Assembly: GCA_963828715.1 (NCBI GenBank)
Contig: CAWHFX010000010.1
Coordinates: 248,001 to 312,000, forward strand
DNA from: JAQGMV01 sp963828715
GTDB lineage: Bacteria > Pseudomonadota > Gammaproteobacteria > Burkholderiales > SG8-41
Direction of reading: 5' to 3'
DNA length: 64,000 nucleotides
The notes beneath the pieces were generated by a model that saw only the letters and a program-made list of their open reading frames with translations, searched no databases and was not told where the DNA came from. This document shows, one piece after another, positions 38,281-46,943 of this stretch; the first letter of the stretch is position 1; every line of letters starts with the position of its first letter. The translations under genes were made by a program, and so were the position numbers.

Positions 38281-39563
38281 AAGTCGATCTGTACGACACA
38301 GCCCGGCACAGGAAGGAACGGCACCGTCACGGCCGAGATCGGCAGGGGGCGTCCAGGCAGATGTCTCTGCCATGCCTGATAAGCGACATAGAAGTCGGCG
38401 GGATCGGTGTGGTACTGCTGAATGCGCACGACGTTCTCGAGGGACGTGCCGGCGGCTGCGCAGATCTTCGTCGCATTATCGAGCATCGCATCCATCTGCG
38501 CCTGCACCGTCGAGCCGTGATAGGGCTGCTCGGGATCGATACGCGCGGACTCGACGAGTCCGGTCTCGTCGATGGCCAGCAGCCCCGATAGCAAGAGCAG
38601 GTCGCCCGCGCGTAGCGCCTGTGGAAAGGCTCTGAACGCCGGGAACACGCCCGCATCCACGATCTGGCGCTTCGTTTTTGCTCCGGTCTTGAGCGCGATC
38701 GCATTGATCTCGATGCGCGCATTGGCAAGGAAGAACCCCGGCGTCGCGGTGGGCAGCAGCGTGGTCGCGGGCTTTCCGTGCGGGAAGAACGCCGACCATA
38801 CATCGTTGAACGAGCCGAAATCGTCGACATCCCGCATGTGCACCTGACACTTCACGAGGTCGTCGAGAGAGGAACCGGCAGCTTCCAGCGCCGGCGCGAT
38901 CTTGTGGCGCAGGATGTGTTCCGCCTCCAGACGGATCGGAAGACCTTTCCACAGATGCTGTTCCGGCAGGCGCGCTTCTTTTGCGAGGCCTTCGCCGAAC
39001 GCGCCGTCCGCCATGCGCCCGGCCACAAAAACGTAATCGCCGACTTCGAGCGCGAGGCTGTAGCCGGAGCTTGGATGCACCGCCTGCTCCTTCGGACGGA
39101 TGTGCCGCGGCTGGAACGCGCCCTGCGGAGCGACGCCGATCATGTGCACTTCGATTTCCTGTCGCGGCCGCAGGAAACCTGCGACGAGCGTGGAGGTGCT
39201 CGGCGCGATGTGATCCTTCATCATGGCGCGACGTGCATCGTGATACGCCTCGACAGCGCGGCCGGAGGTGTAGTGCTGGTCCAGACGCACCGCGTTCTCG
39301 AGGCTCCCGCCGCCGGCGCGCATGACGGCGTCGAGGTTGCGAAAGATCTGGTCGGATTCGCGCCGGAGCTTCGACGTGTCCCAGTGGGGAAGTCCCGCGC
39401 GCACGACGCCGGATGGCGCACCGGTCGTGACGTCGAAGAGGCCGTTGTGACCGGTCGCGAAGATCCATCGACCCGCCCGCACGCCGGCCGCGTAACGCAG
39501 GTCGCCTTTGAGCGTCCGCGGCAGTAACGGCTGAACGTGCGCTTCGGAACTGCCGTGTGACAT
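38262..39563 (-). CDS. triple-domain RidA (YjgF/YER057c) family protein
   Basis: 433 residues made of three consecutive RidA domains: about residues 20-145 (GRWIFATGHNG, LENAVRLDQHY, IEVHMIGV), 155-290 (VGDYVFVAGRMADG, LDDLVKCQVHMRD, ARIEINAIAL) and 295-430 (RAGDLLLLSGLLAIDE, LENVVRIQQYHTD, CVVQIDLWVYAP). Canonical RidA is a ~130-residue trimeric deaminase of reactive imines using a strand-end arginine; here R occurs in NVVRIQQY and NAVRLDQ but the second repeat has K (LVKCQV). A single chain could fold as a pseudo-trimer. First gene of the operon; AAGGA nine bases before ATG 39563. Confidence 0.85.
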   Translation of the reverse strand: MSHGSSEAHVQPLLPRTLKGDLRYAAGVRAGRWIFATGHNGLFDVTTGAPSGVVRAGLPHWDTSKLRRESDQIFRNLDAVMRAGGGSLENAVRLDQHYTSGRAVEAYHDARRAMMKDHIAPSTSTLVAGFLRPRQEIEVHMIGVAPQGAFQPRHIRPKEQAVHPSSGYSLALEVGDYVFVAGRMADGAFGEGLAKEARLPEQHLWKGLPIRLEAEHILRHKIAPALEAAGSSLDDLVKCQVHMRDVDDFGSFNDVWSAFFPHGKPATTLLPTATPGFFLANARIEINAIALKTGAKTKRQIVDAGVFPAFRAFPQALRAGDLLLLSGLLAIDETGLVESARIDPEQPYHGSTVQAQMDAMLDNATKICAAAGTSLENVVRIQQYHTDPADFYVAYQAWQRHLPGRPLPISAVTVPFLPVPGCVVQIDLWVYAP

Positions 39564-39652
39564 GTCGTCGATCCTTTTCGGTGCGGGACTATCAAGCAAG
39601 GCGTTTCGCGGCGATTATACGGCTCGCTCATCGAGACCAAGGCGGAAGTCAC

Positions 39653-40621
39653 ATGAAGCTCGTGATTGCATTCGTGTTCGCGCAGTGTGCATTCAATGCC
39701 TACGCGGCCGAAGTCGCGCGTGAGTATCCCGCGCGTCCGGTGCGGCTCATCAATCCGTTCCCACCTGGAGGCAGCAGCGATCCGTCATGCCGGCTTCTCG
39801 CCGATGCGCTCACGCGTTCGTTGGGCCAGCAATTCGTCGTGGACAATCGCGGCGGCGGCAACGGCAACATCGGCACTGCGATCGCGGCGAAAGCGACACC
39901 CGACGGGCACGTGCTGGTGTTCGCATCCGGCACGACATTCACGATCAACCCGTTCATTTACAAGTCGCTCGGCTTCGATCCGAAGAGAGATTTCGCGCCT
40001 GTCATCCGGTTCGGCGCCGCACCCAACGTGCTCGTCGTGCATCCGTCGCTGCCTGCACGCACGCTCGCCGAGTTCACGCAGTACGCAAAGAGCCGGGCGG
40101 GAGAGCTCAACTACGCTTCTGCGGGAAACGGCAGCAGCATGCACCTCGCGGCCGAGCTGTATCAGAAGATGACCGGAACGAAGATGGTGCACGTCCCGTA
40201 TGTCTCTCCGGGCGCCGCCACGGCGGACACGATCGCGAACCGCACGCAGCTCATATTCCATCTGGTGCCCGCCGTCGCACAACAGGTCCTCGCCGGAAGC
40301 CTGCGTGCGCTCGCCGTGCTCGCGCCACGCCGCGCGAGCGTGTTGCCCGATGTGCCGACGACGAAGGAAGCAGGATTGGGAGGACTGGAATCGGGTACGT
40401 GGTATACGGTGCTGGCGCCGGCCGGAACACCGCGGCCGATCATCGACAGGCTCAACCGTCAGATCAACGCGTCACTGGCCGAGCCTGCGTTTCGCAAGCG
40501 CGTGGAGGACATGGGCGTGACGCCGATGGGCGGCACGCCCGAGGACGTCACGAGCTACATTGCGTCGGAGTCGGCGCGCTGGTCGGATGTGGTGAAGAGC
40601 GCCGGGATCAGGATGGATTGA
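39653..40621 (+). CDS. Bug/TctC family solute receptor
   Basis: 322 residues. Short signal peptide (VIAFVFAQCAFNAYAA), then YPARPVRLINPFPPGGSSDPSCRLL, FVVDNRGGGNGNIGTAIAAKATPDGHVLVF, FDPKRDFAPVIRFGAAPNVLVVHPSLP, LNYASAGNGSSMHLAAELY, MVHVPYVSPGAATADTIANRTQ and LPDVPTTKEAGLGG. Here the invariant YKG of the HVPYKG motif is YVS, an unusual change. Divergent from the RidA operon with a 90-base gap. Confidence 0.92.
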   Translation: MKLVIAFVFAQCAFNAYAAEVAREYPARPVRLINPFPPGGSSDPSCRLLADALTRSLGQQFVVDNRGGGNGNIGTAIAAKATPDGHVLVFASGTTFTINPFIYKSLGFDPKRDFAPVIRFGAAPNVLVVHPSLPARTLAEFTQYAKSRAGELNYASAGNGSSMHLAAELYQKMTGTKMVHVPYVSPGAATADTIANRTQLIFHLVPAVAQQVLAGSLRALAVLAPRRASVLPDVPTTKEAGLGGLESGTWYTVLAPAGTPRPIIDRLNRQINASLAEPAFRKRVEDMGVTPMGGTPEDVTSYIASESARWSDVVKSAGIRMD

Positions 40622-40698
40622 TCGCGCTTGCGTTCGACGACGCTGAACGTCGACGGCTCCCTACTCGACCGATCCGGGCTCCTCCTCCCGCGATATCA

Positions 40699-41166
40699 CT
40701 ACCTACCGAACGCGCCCGAGCGTTGCCGTCGCGACGCCAGCACCAGAAGAATCAGAACAATCGCGAGCACGGGCATGACGTATTCGACAAACACCTGCGC
40801 GAGCCCGCCGATCGTCCCTCTCTCCTGAAACATGCCCATCGTTACCTGCCACAGGATCCGGTAATAAGAAGAGACGGCGGACATGAACGACGTATCCGTC
40901 GTCGTCATTCCCGTCATGCGGATGACGCGGGTTGCATAGACTCCGAAATAGACCACCGAGCTCAGCAGCACCGCGGCGCGCCAGTATCTGAAATTGACGG
41001 CCACGGCTGCGCAGGCGACGAGTCCGAAGAATGCCGCGAGCAACAGCGACGCAAGGAAGTTGGGATAGTAAAGAACGGCGATCGATATTATGTAGAGCGC
41101 CCACGTGATGAGCGTGAGTAATCCCGCCGGCGTCGCCGCGGCATGTGTTCGGGCATACCCGGACAT
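40699..41166 (-). CDS. four-helix membrane protein, unknown
   Basis: 155 residues with four hydrophobic helices: LLTLITWALYIISIAVLYY, LASLLLAAFFGLVACAAVAV, AAVLLSSVVYFGVYATRVI and FVEYVMPVLAIVLILLVLA. Charged ends are arginine-rich (ASRRQRS). Size and topology recall small TTT permeases (TctB), but the sequence shows none of their marks. It follows the VOC gene by 29 bases on the same strand and may be co-transcribed. Function unknown. Confidence 0.65.
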   Translation of the reverse strand: MSGYARTHAAATPAGLLTLITWALYIISIAVLYYPNFLASLLLAAFFGLVACAAVAVNFRYWRAAVLLSSVVYFGVYATRVIRMTGMTTTDTSFMSAVSSYYRILWQVTMGMFQERGTIGGLAQVFVEYVMPVLAIVLILLVLASRRQRSGAFGR

Positions 41167-41195
41167 ATCCAGGATCGCGGAAGAATATTGCGTGA

Positions 41196-41672
41196 TCAGG
41201 ACGTGGCCGCTTCGGTCGAGCGCTCCTCGACGTGAGACTTGCTGGTCGGTGTTCCGACCCAGCCGGTTTGCGAGATATCGAAGTTCACGTTGTCAGGCCC
41301 TTTGTAACGCACTTCGACATTGCCGTGTCCTGCCGGTGCGCCGCCCGCGCCGAGCCCGAGCGCAACGTTGATATCGTCGCGCGGTTTTGCCGCGCCCGAT
41401 TGTTCGAGCTTTGCGGCCGTCTCCTCCAGGCTCTCCACCTGAAAGCCGATGTGGTGAATGCCGCTCCAGCCCGTGCCGCGCTCGACGCCGGCAACGACGT
41501 CGTTCTTGAAGCGCAGAATGGCGAGATTGATGTGGCCGTCGGTGAGGAAGTAGCCGGAGGTGCGCGGGCTGTCCAGTTTTCTGACCTCTTTCAGCCCGAA
41601 GTTCTCTACGTAGAACCGCTTGGTGGCCTCTTCGTCCTGCGTTTGAATCGCGATATGTCTGATCTGTGCCAT
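41196..41672 (-). CDS. VOC family protein (glyoxalase/dioxygenase superfamily)
   Basis: 158 residues. QIRHIAIQTQDEEATKRFYVENFGLKEVRK gives the first beta-alpha-beta unit with metal-ligand His7, FLTDGHINLAIL the second segment, and GIHHIGFQVESLEETAAKLEQSG the start of the second half. VEVRYKGPDNVNFDISQTGW supplies the final conserved acidic position. A metal-dependent lyase, isomerase or dioxygenase role is possible. Divergent from the Bug gene at 41874. Confidence 0.88.
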   Translation of the reverse strand: MAQIRHIAIQTQDEEATKRFYVENFGLKEVRKLDSPRTSGYFLTDGHINLAILRFKNDVVAGVERGTGWSGIHHIGFQVESLEETAAKLEQSGAAKPRDDINVALGLGAGGAPAGHGNVEVRYKGPDNVNFDISQTGWVGTPTSKSHVEERSTEAATS

Positions 41673-41873
41673 GGCCGTGTCCCTTTGTGGTTACGCCAGG
41701 CCGTATCGTAGCTGAAACCGGAGTGATCTGTTTTCCACAGGCGAACGTGCCCACGACACGCCGGCCTGTCGGAAAATACGCCGAGGCGGATGACGGCAGG
41801 GCAGTGCGGGGCAGCAGGTCCCAATCGCCGTGTTCATCGCTCTAGTCGAAAACGATCATGTGAAGGAGGAGAA

Positions 41874-42884
41874 GTGGTCAGACACGCGCGCGACAATGTT
41901 TCGATGTGGAATACACCGGTCCTGATGTTTCTCGGGGCCGCGTTCTGGGTTCTGTTCGCAAACGCCACCTGCGCGGAGGCGCAGTCGTATCCTTCCCGCC
42001 CGATTCGCTTTGTCGTGCCTTTTCCGCCGGGCGGAAGCACCGACACCTACGCGCGCATCATCGGCGGCAAGTTGGGCGAAGCGCTGGGGCAGCCCATCGT
42101 TTTCGATAATCGTGCCGGTGCCGGCGGTGCGCTCGGTGCGGAGATCGCCTCGAAGGCCATTCCGGATGGCTACACCATCGTGCTGGGCCAGGACGGCAAT
42201 CTCGTGGTCGGCCAGGCGGTGCGCAAGACGAAGAACTACGACACGCTGAAGGACTTCGCGCCGATCTCGCTCGTCGTACGCACGCCACAGGTTTTCGTCG
42301 TCAACGACAATTCACCGTTCAAATCGATGAAGGATCTGGTCGCGGCAGCAAAGGCGAAACCGGGGGCACTCTCCTTTGCGACAGCGGGTGCGGCGTCGGG
42401 CGGCCACGTGCTGGGTGCGTTCTTCAACATCGCCGCGAGCATCGATACGGTTCACGTGGCTTACAAGGGTGGCGGCCCGGGGATGCTGGCGCTGCGCGGC
42501 GGCGAGGTCAACTACATGGTGACCTCGATGGTGTCGTCGCTCACCTTCGCACGGGACGGCAGAGCGCGCTTGCTCGCGGTGACGGGACCGCAACGCTCGC
42601 ATCTGTTCCCCGACGTGCCCACGCTCAGCGAGGCGGGTTTCCCGGGCTTCGAGACGATGATCTGGCACGGCGTGCTCGCGCCGGCGAAGGTGCCGCGGCA
42701 GGTCGTCACGCGCATCAACCGGGAGGTGATCAAGGTGATCGCCATGCCCGATGTGCAGAAGGCGCTGCAGTTCGAGGGCGGCACCGCATCGCCGAGCACG
42801 CCGGAAGAGTTTCAGCAGTTCCTGCGTGAAGAAGTGCAGAGATGGGACATGATGGTCAAGAAGACGGGTATCACCGTCGATTAG
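41874..42884 (+). CDS. Bug/TctC family solute receptor
   Basis: 336 residues from GTG 41874, which sits four bases after AAGGAGGA; ATG 41904 is a poorer choice because it would drop the basic n-region (VRHARD). Signal helix VLMFLGAAFWVLFANATCAEA, then YPSRPIRFVVPFPPGGSTDTYARII, IVFDNRAGAGGALGAEIASKAIPDGYTIVL, LSFATAGAASGGHVLGAFF, VHVAYKGGGPGMLALRGGEVN and FPDVPTLSEAGFPGFET. The 300 bases after it contain only repeats. Confidence 0.92.
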   Translation: MVRHARDNVSMWNTPVLMFLGAAFWVLFANATCAEAQSYPSRPIRFVVPFPPGGSTDTYARIIGGKLGEALGQPIVFDNRAGAGGALGAEIASKAIPDGYTIVLGQDGNLVVGQAVRKTKNYDTLKDFAPISLVVRTPQVFVVNDNSPFKSMKDLVAAAKAKPGALSFATAGAASGGHVLGAFFNIAASIDTVHVAYKGGGPGMLALRGGEVNYMVTSMVSSLTFARDGRARLLAVTGPQRSHLFPDVPTLSEAGFPGFETMIWHGVLAPAKVPRQVVTRINREVIKVIAMPDVQKALQFEGGTASPSTPEEFQQFLREEVQRWDMMVKKTGITVD

Positions 42885-42893
42885 CGTGATCGC

Positions 42894-42928
42894 ACGCGTC
42901 ACAAGTACTCGTTACGCGTCACAAGTAC
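42894..42928. repeat. 15-base direct repeat
   Basis: ACGCGTCACAAGTAC occurs at 42894-42908 and again at 42914-42928, start to start 20 bases. Lies just after the Bug gene stop. Could be a duplication scar or a regulator/attachment half-site pair. Confidence 0.6.
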
Positions 42929-43005
42929 CGTTCTTACTGAGCGCATCGAGCCCGTCGTCGCGCCGGGCAAGACGAACACTACCAACAGCGTTGCCGTTCT
43001 TCTCC

Positions 43006-43102
43006 CCTCACCCTATCCCTCTCCCCGATCCGGGGCGAGGGGTTGATCGGTTGATGTTCCCCTCGCCCTGGCGTAGGGAGAGGGTCAAGGGTGAGGGTAA
43101 TC
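43006..43102. repeat. imperfect inverted-repeat element (CCCTCACCC type)
   Basis: The left end CCCTCACCCTATCCCTCTCC is complementary, with one gap, to the right end GGGAGAGGGTCAAGGGTGAG; the interior is CCGATCCGGGGCGAGGGG...CCCCTCGCCC. This is a foldback element of about 95 bases. A shortened copy is at 50570-50605. Confidence 0.75.
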
Positions 43103-43105
43103 TGT

Positions 43106-43146
43106 TCGTTGAGCGGAACGGTAGCGTCTCGAAGCATGAACGACCG
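43106..43146 (-). repeat. fragment of the CTTCGAGAC repeat family
   Basis: Read on the minus strand it matches about 35 bases of the right half of the element at 57001-57120 (GTTCGTGCTTCGAGAC and flanks), with a few mismatches (ATGCTTCGAGAC). It directly adjoins the previous foldback element. Confidence 0.55.
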
Positions 43147-43184
43147 ACGTACTGCCGTCGCAAGAACTTCCTTGCCCCAGCGCC

Positions 43185-44168
43185 TCAATCGGCCTTGATG
43201 TTATTTTCCTTCACCACCTTCGCCCATCGCGCCGATTCGCTGGCGATCTGTTCGCCGAGCCGCTCCGGCGGTCCGCCGACGACACGCAAACCCGCCTCCT
43301 CGAGCCGCTTGGCTACGCGCGGGTTCTTCACGGCCTGATTGAACGCCTGGTTCAGTGTCTGGATCACCGGCGCCGGCGTACCGGCCGGCACCTGGAAACC
43401 GAACCACGGCTCGACGACGAATCCTTTGTAGCCGGATTCGATCATGGTCGGCACGTCCGGCAGATGAACCGAGCGCTGCGGCCCTGTGACCGACAGCGCA
43501 CGCACGCGTTTGCTCTGAACGTGGGGCAGGATCGAAGGCTCGTTATCGACGAACGCGACGACCTCACCACCCAGCAATGCGGTGATCGAGTCACCGGAAC
43601 CCTTGAACGGCACATAGAGCAGATTGATGCCGGCGAGGTTCGCGAACCACACCGGCGTCAGGTGATTGGAGCTGCCGATACCGCCGATCGCCATCGGAAT
43701 CTTGCCGGGATTCGCCTTCGCCTGCGCCACGAAGTCCTTGATCGTCTTGACCGGCATCGACGGATGTACCGTAAAGATGTTCATCACGCCGCCGACCAGA
43801 AACACCGGCGCGTAATCCTTCTTCAGGTCGTAGCCCGGATTCGAATAGATGCTCGGATTGATGGCGCACGTGCCGATGGTGCAGAGGGAGAGCGTGTAGC
43901 CGTCAGCCGGCGCTTTCGCGGCGCGTGCCATCCCGATATTCCCGCCGGCGCCGCCGATGTTCTCGACGACGATCGGCTGCCCGAGCACTTCACGTGCGCC
44001 GTCGGCCACACTGCGGCCGACCACATCCGAGGAGCCGCCCGGCGGAAAGCCGATGACGAGCCGAATCGGCTTGGTTGGATACTTCTGCGCGTACGCGGCA
44101 TTGCCGAAGAGAACGAGCGTCGTCGCGAGGACGACGAGCACACTGCGCAACGAGCGAGCTGACGACAT
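43185..44168 (-). CDS. Bug/TctC family solute receptor
   Basis: 327 residues. Signal peptide SVLVVLATTLVLFGNAAYA, then KYPTKPIRLVIGFPPGGSSDVVGRSVAD, IVVENIGGAGGNIGMARAAKAPADGYTLSLCTIGTCAINPSIY, LTPVWFANLAGINLLYVPFKGSGDSITALLGGEV and LPDVPTMIESGYKGFVVEPW. The VENIGGAGG loop replaces the common DNRPGAGG and the PYKG lysine motif is PFKG. It follows the neighbouring Bug gene (44277) by 108 bases on the same strand. Confidence 0.92.
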   Translation of the reverse strand: MSSARSLRSVLVVLATTLVLFGNAAYAQKYPTKPIRLVIGFPPGGSSDVVGRSVADGAREVLGQPIVVENIGGAGGNIGMARAAKAPADGYTLSLCTIGTCAINPSIYSNPGYDLKKDYAPVFLVGGVMNIFTVHPSMPVKTIKDFVAQAKANPGKIPMAIGGIGSSNHLTPVWFANLAGINLLYVPFKGSGDSITALLGGEVVAFVDNEPSILPHVQSKRVRALSVTGPQRSVHLPDVPTMIESGYKGFVVEPWFGFQVPAGTPAPVIQTLNQAFNQAVKNPRVAKRLEEAGLRVVGGPPERLGEQIASESARWAKVVKENNIKAD

Positions 44169-44276
44169 GTGATTTCCCCCTTATGGTCAATGCAGCCGGA
44201 CGAACACCCCTAGCATAGCCCGAAGAGGCCACGATCGGCGCACCGACTGGTCATGCGTTGCATGCAGGCTGTACGA

Positions 44277-45263
44277 CTACTCGACCCGGATGTTCGCGAG
44301 CTTGACGATCTTCTTGTACTTGTCGATCTCGCTGCGCACGAAGCGCGCAAATTCATCCGGGGTGCTCGAACGCGGCATCTCTCCCTGACTGGTCATCTGC
44401 TTCGCGACGTCTGGAAGCTGGACGATGCGAGCGACCTCCATGCTCAACGGCTCGACGATTTCACGCGGTGTCGCGCCCGGGGCAAACATCCCGAACCACG
44501 CCTGGAACTCGTAGCCGGGCAGCGCCGCCTCGGCAACGGTCGGCACATCGGGCAGCATCGGCGTACGCTGTGCTGTGGTCACGGCGAGCGCCAGCACACT
44601 GCCTTCCCTGATCAGCGGCAGCGCCGGAACGAGTGGGGAGATGAAGTACTGCACGCGTCCCGTCATCGTTTCGAGCAGCGCTTCACTCGGCCCTTTGTAG
44701 GGCACGTGTGCGACATCGATGCCGGCCGCGAACCTGAACTGTTCGGCATTGAGATGCGTGCCGCTGCCGATACCGGCCGTGGCGAAGTTGATCTGTCCGG
44801 GCTTCTTTTTCGCGAGCGCGATCAGCTCGTTCACGTTCCTCACGCCGAGTGCAGGCGCGACCACGATGACGCTGGGTGAAGCCATGATCTGGCTCACGGG
44901 CGCGAAGTCCCGCAGCGGATCGAAAGGCAGTTTCGCGTAGAGCGCCGCGCTCACCGCAAAACCGAGCGAGTGCACGAGCAGCGTATAGCCGTTCGGTGCG
45001 GCCCCGGCCACGATAGCCATGCCCACCACGCCGCCCGCACCCCCACGGTTGTCCACGACGACCTGCTGGCCCCAGTCCTCGGACATCTTCGCCCCGACTC
45101 GGCGCGCGATGAGATCGCTCGCGCTCCCCGCCGTAAACGGTACGATAATCCGGATCGGCCTCACTGGAAATTTCTGCGCCGTCTGCGCGTGGGACAGGCT
45201 GCTCGCCATCGCAATGACGGGCGCAACGAACAATGCGAACGTGACCTGCCCTGGAACACGCAT
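44277..45263 (-). CDS. Bug/TctC family solute receptor
   Basis: 328 residues. Signal peptide (FALFVAPVIAMASSLSHA), then FPVRPIRIIVPFTAGSASDLIARRV (PFTAGSASD instead of PFPPGGSSD), VVVDNRGGAGGVVGMAIVAGAAPNGYTLLV, LGVRNVNELIALAKKKPG, INFATAGIGSGTHLNAEQF, VAHVPYKGPSEALLETMTGRVQ and LPDVPTVAEAALPGYEF. An ATG near 45263 is followed directly by the signal. First of two Bug genes in tandem. Confidence 0.92.
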   Translation of the reverse strand: MRVPGQVTFALFVAPVIAMASSLSHAQTAQKFPVRPIRIIVPFTAGSASDLIARRVGAKMSEDWGQQVVVDNRGGAGGVVGMAIVAGAAPNGYTLLVHSLGFAVSAALYAKLPFDPLRDFAPVSQIMASPSVIVVAPALGVRNVNELIALAKKKPGQINFATAGIGSGTHLNAEQFRFAAGIDVAHVPYKGPSEALLETMTGRVQYFISPLVPALPLIREGSVLALAVTTAQRTPMLPDVPTVAEAALPGYEFQAWFGMFAPGATPREIVEPLSMEVARIVQLPDVAKQMTSQGEMPRSSTPDEFARFVRSEIDKYKKIVKLANIRVE

Positions 45264-45341
45264 AACGACTCCCCGTGAGCTCGAATGTCGTAAGATAAGG
45301 ACGGAATCGCCAGTATCAGCACCTGGAGATCACACCGCAAT

Positions 45342-45438
45342 CCGTTCACCCTGAGGAGGGCATCACCGGCCGTCTCGAAGAGTGCACGGGAGCGCATGTT
45401 CGCGCTTCGAGACGTTGGCGCTTCTCGGCACGAACGGC
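45342..45438. repeat. CTTCGAGAC repeat family, diverged copy
   Basis: Aligns with the element at 57001-57120: CCGTTCACCCTGAGGAGG at the left, CGTCTCGAAG in the middle and GCTTCGAGACGTTGGCGCTTCTCGGCACGAACGG at the right, so left and right ends are imperfect inverted repeats. It is shorter and more diverged. It sits upstream of the phosphatase-like gene. Confidence 0.7.
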
Positions 45439-45465
45439 TTACTTTGCCCCATCGGAGGAGATGCC

Positions 45466-45939
45466 ATGAAAGTCTATCTCGTACACCACGTTCATGCCCT
45501 GACGGCCGAGCAGGACCCGCAGCGTCATATCAGCAAGCAGGGACAGGCGGAGGCCGACCGCCTCGGCACACGCTTGCGCGCACTCGGCATCGCGCCGGTG
45601 CGCATTCTCCACAGCGACAAGCAGTGGACGATCGACACGGCACAGCGTATCGCTGCGAAGCTGGGGATGGAGGACAGAGCGGTCAAGGCCAACTACCCCA
45701 TCAACACCGATGATGCCGTCGCGCCGTTCGTCGACGAGATCAAGTCCGCCAAGGGCGATCTCATGATGTGCGGCCACATCGATTACCTGCTGCGCTCCGC
45801 CGCGCGTCTCCTGTGCGGCAACGAAAAGAAAAAAGTGGTCGAATTCAAGCCCGGCAACGGTACGATCGCCTGTCTCGAAGGCGAGGGCGACAACTGGGTG
45901 GTCACCTGGATGTGGCGCCAGGATCACGCCGCGGGTTGA
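45466..45939 (+). CDS. SixA-like histidine phosphatase fold protein with altered RHG motif
   Basis: 157 residues starting MKVYLVHHVHALTAEQDPQRHISKQGQAEADRLGTRLR, the layout of SixA/phosphohistidine phosphatases, with ILHSDKQWTIDTAQRIA and MMCGHIDYLLRSAARLL (second catalytic His in CGH). The nucleophile motif RHG reads HHV here: the histidine is kept but the arginine and glycine are not, and the second arginine of the pocket (usually in SxxxRAxQT) is W. It may be inactive or have changed specificity. Strong GGAGGAG before ATG. Its stop overlaps the ATG of the next Bug gene (TGATG). Confidence 0.75.
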   Translation: MKVYLVHHVHALTAEQDPQRHISKQGQAEADRLGTRLRALGIAPVRILHSDKQWTIDTAQRIAAKLGMEDRAVKANYPINTDDAVAPFVDEIKSAKGDLMMCGHIDYLLRSAARLLCGNEKKKVVEFKPGNGTIACLEGEGDNWVVTWMWRQDHAAG

Positions 45940-46922
45940 TGCGGTCGCAGCGCATGCGTCGGCGAACGGCCGCTGCATTTGCCGGCGCATTGTTCGCAGT
46001 CTGTCTGGTCTCGGCGCTTGCACAGAACTACCCGACGAGGCCCGTTCGCATCGTCGTCGGCTCCCCGGCGGGTGGTGGCGGCGACACCATGGCGCGGCTC
46101 ATGGCGCAGGGGATGACACCGGTGCTCGGCCAGCAGGTGATCATCGACAATCGGCCAGGCGCGGGCGGCAACGTAGGCGCGGAAATCGTGGCCCGGTCGC
46201 CGCCGGACGGCTATACGCTGCTGTTCGTATTCACGGGGCATGTCACGAGTCCGAGCCTCTTTCCGAAGCTCCCTTTCGACACGGAGCGCGATTTCGCCGG
46301 CATCACCCAGCTCGCGACGAACGAGGCCATGCTGCTCGTCCATCCATCGCTGCCGGTGAAGACGGTCAAGGAGTTGATCGCACTCGCGAAGCAGAATCCG
46401 GGCAAGTATTCGATGGGTGCCATCATTTCCGGGTCGAATCACCTCGGAAGCGAGCTCTTCAAACTGCAGGCGGGCGTGGACCTGCTGTTCGTCCCCTACA
46501 AGGGCAATGCCACGGCCCTCACCGATCTGCTGGGCGGGCAGTTGCAGGTGATGTTCAATCAGATCAGCGTCTCGCTTCCGCATGTAAAGAGCGGCAAGCT
46601 GCGTGCGCTGGCGGCCGCCGGTCCCCGTCGCTCGAAACTCGCGCCCGATTTGCCGACCGTGAGTGAGGCCGGCGTGCCCGGCTTTTCGTTCAACGGCTGG
46701 TACGGCTTCGTCGCGCCGGCGAAAGTACCGCGGGCGATCATCCTGAAGCTGAACAGGACTTCGGTCGATGTCGTGCGTTCGCCCGAGAACGTCGAGCGCA
46801 TCACCGGCATGGGGAACGAACCCGTCGGCAGCACGCCGGAGGCGTTCGACCAGCTCATCCGCGAGGAAATACCGAAGTGGGCGAAGGTGATTCGCGAAGC
46901 GAAGATCACGCTCACGGAGTAG
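45939..46922 (+). CDS. Bug/TctC family solute receptor
   Basis: 327 residues. Starts within the stop of the phosphatase-like gene (TGATG), so translation is coupled. Signal peptide AAAFAGALFAVCLVSALAQ, then YPTRPVRIVVGSPAGGGGDTMARLM, VIIDNRPGAGGNVGAEIVARSPPDGYTLLFVFTG, LPVKTVKELIALAKQNPG, SMGAIISGSNHLGSELFK, LLFVPYKGNATALTDLLGGQLQ and LPTVSEAGVPGFSFNGWYGF. Followed after 21 bases by the double ABC exporter gene. Confidence 0.92.
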   Translation: MRSQRMRRRTAAAFAGALFAVCLVSALAQNYPTRPVRIVVGSPAGGGGDTMARLMAQGMTPVLGQQVIIDNRPGAGGNVGAEIVARSPPDGYTLLFVFTGHVTSPSLFPKLPFDTERDFAGITQLATNEAMLLVHPSLPVKTVKELIALAKQNPGKYSMGAIISGSNHLGSELFKLQAGVDLLFVPYKGNATALTDLLGGQLQVMFNQISVSLPHVKSGKLRALAAAGPRRSKLAPDLPTVSEAGVPGFSFNGWYGFVAPAKVPRAIILKLNRTSVDVVRSPENVERITGMGNEPVGSTPEAFDQLIREEIPKWAKVIREAKITLTE

Positions 46923-46943
46923 GGAAGGCACGCCCGGTCACTC

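Noticed and set aside
40699..41166. Identification of the four-helix protein as a TctB small permease for the Bug receptors
   Set aside because: Only size and helix number agree; no TctB sequence marks and no TctA gene beside it.
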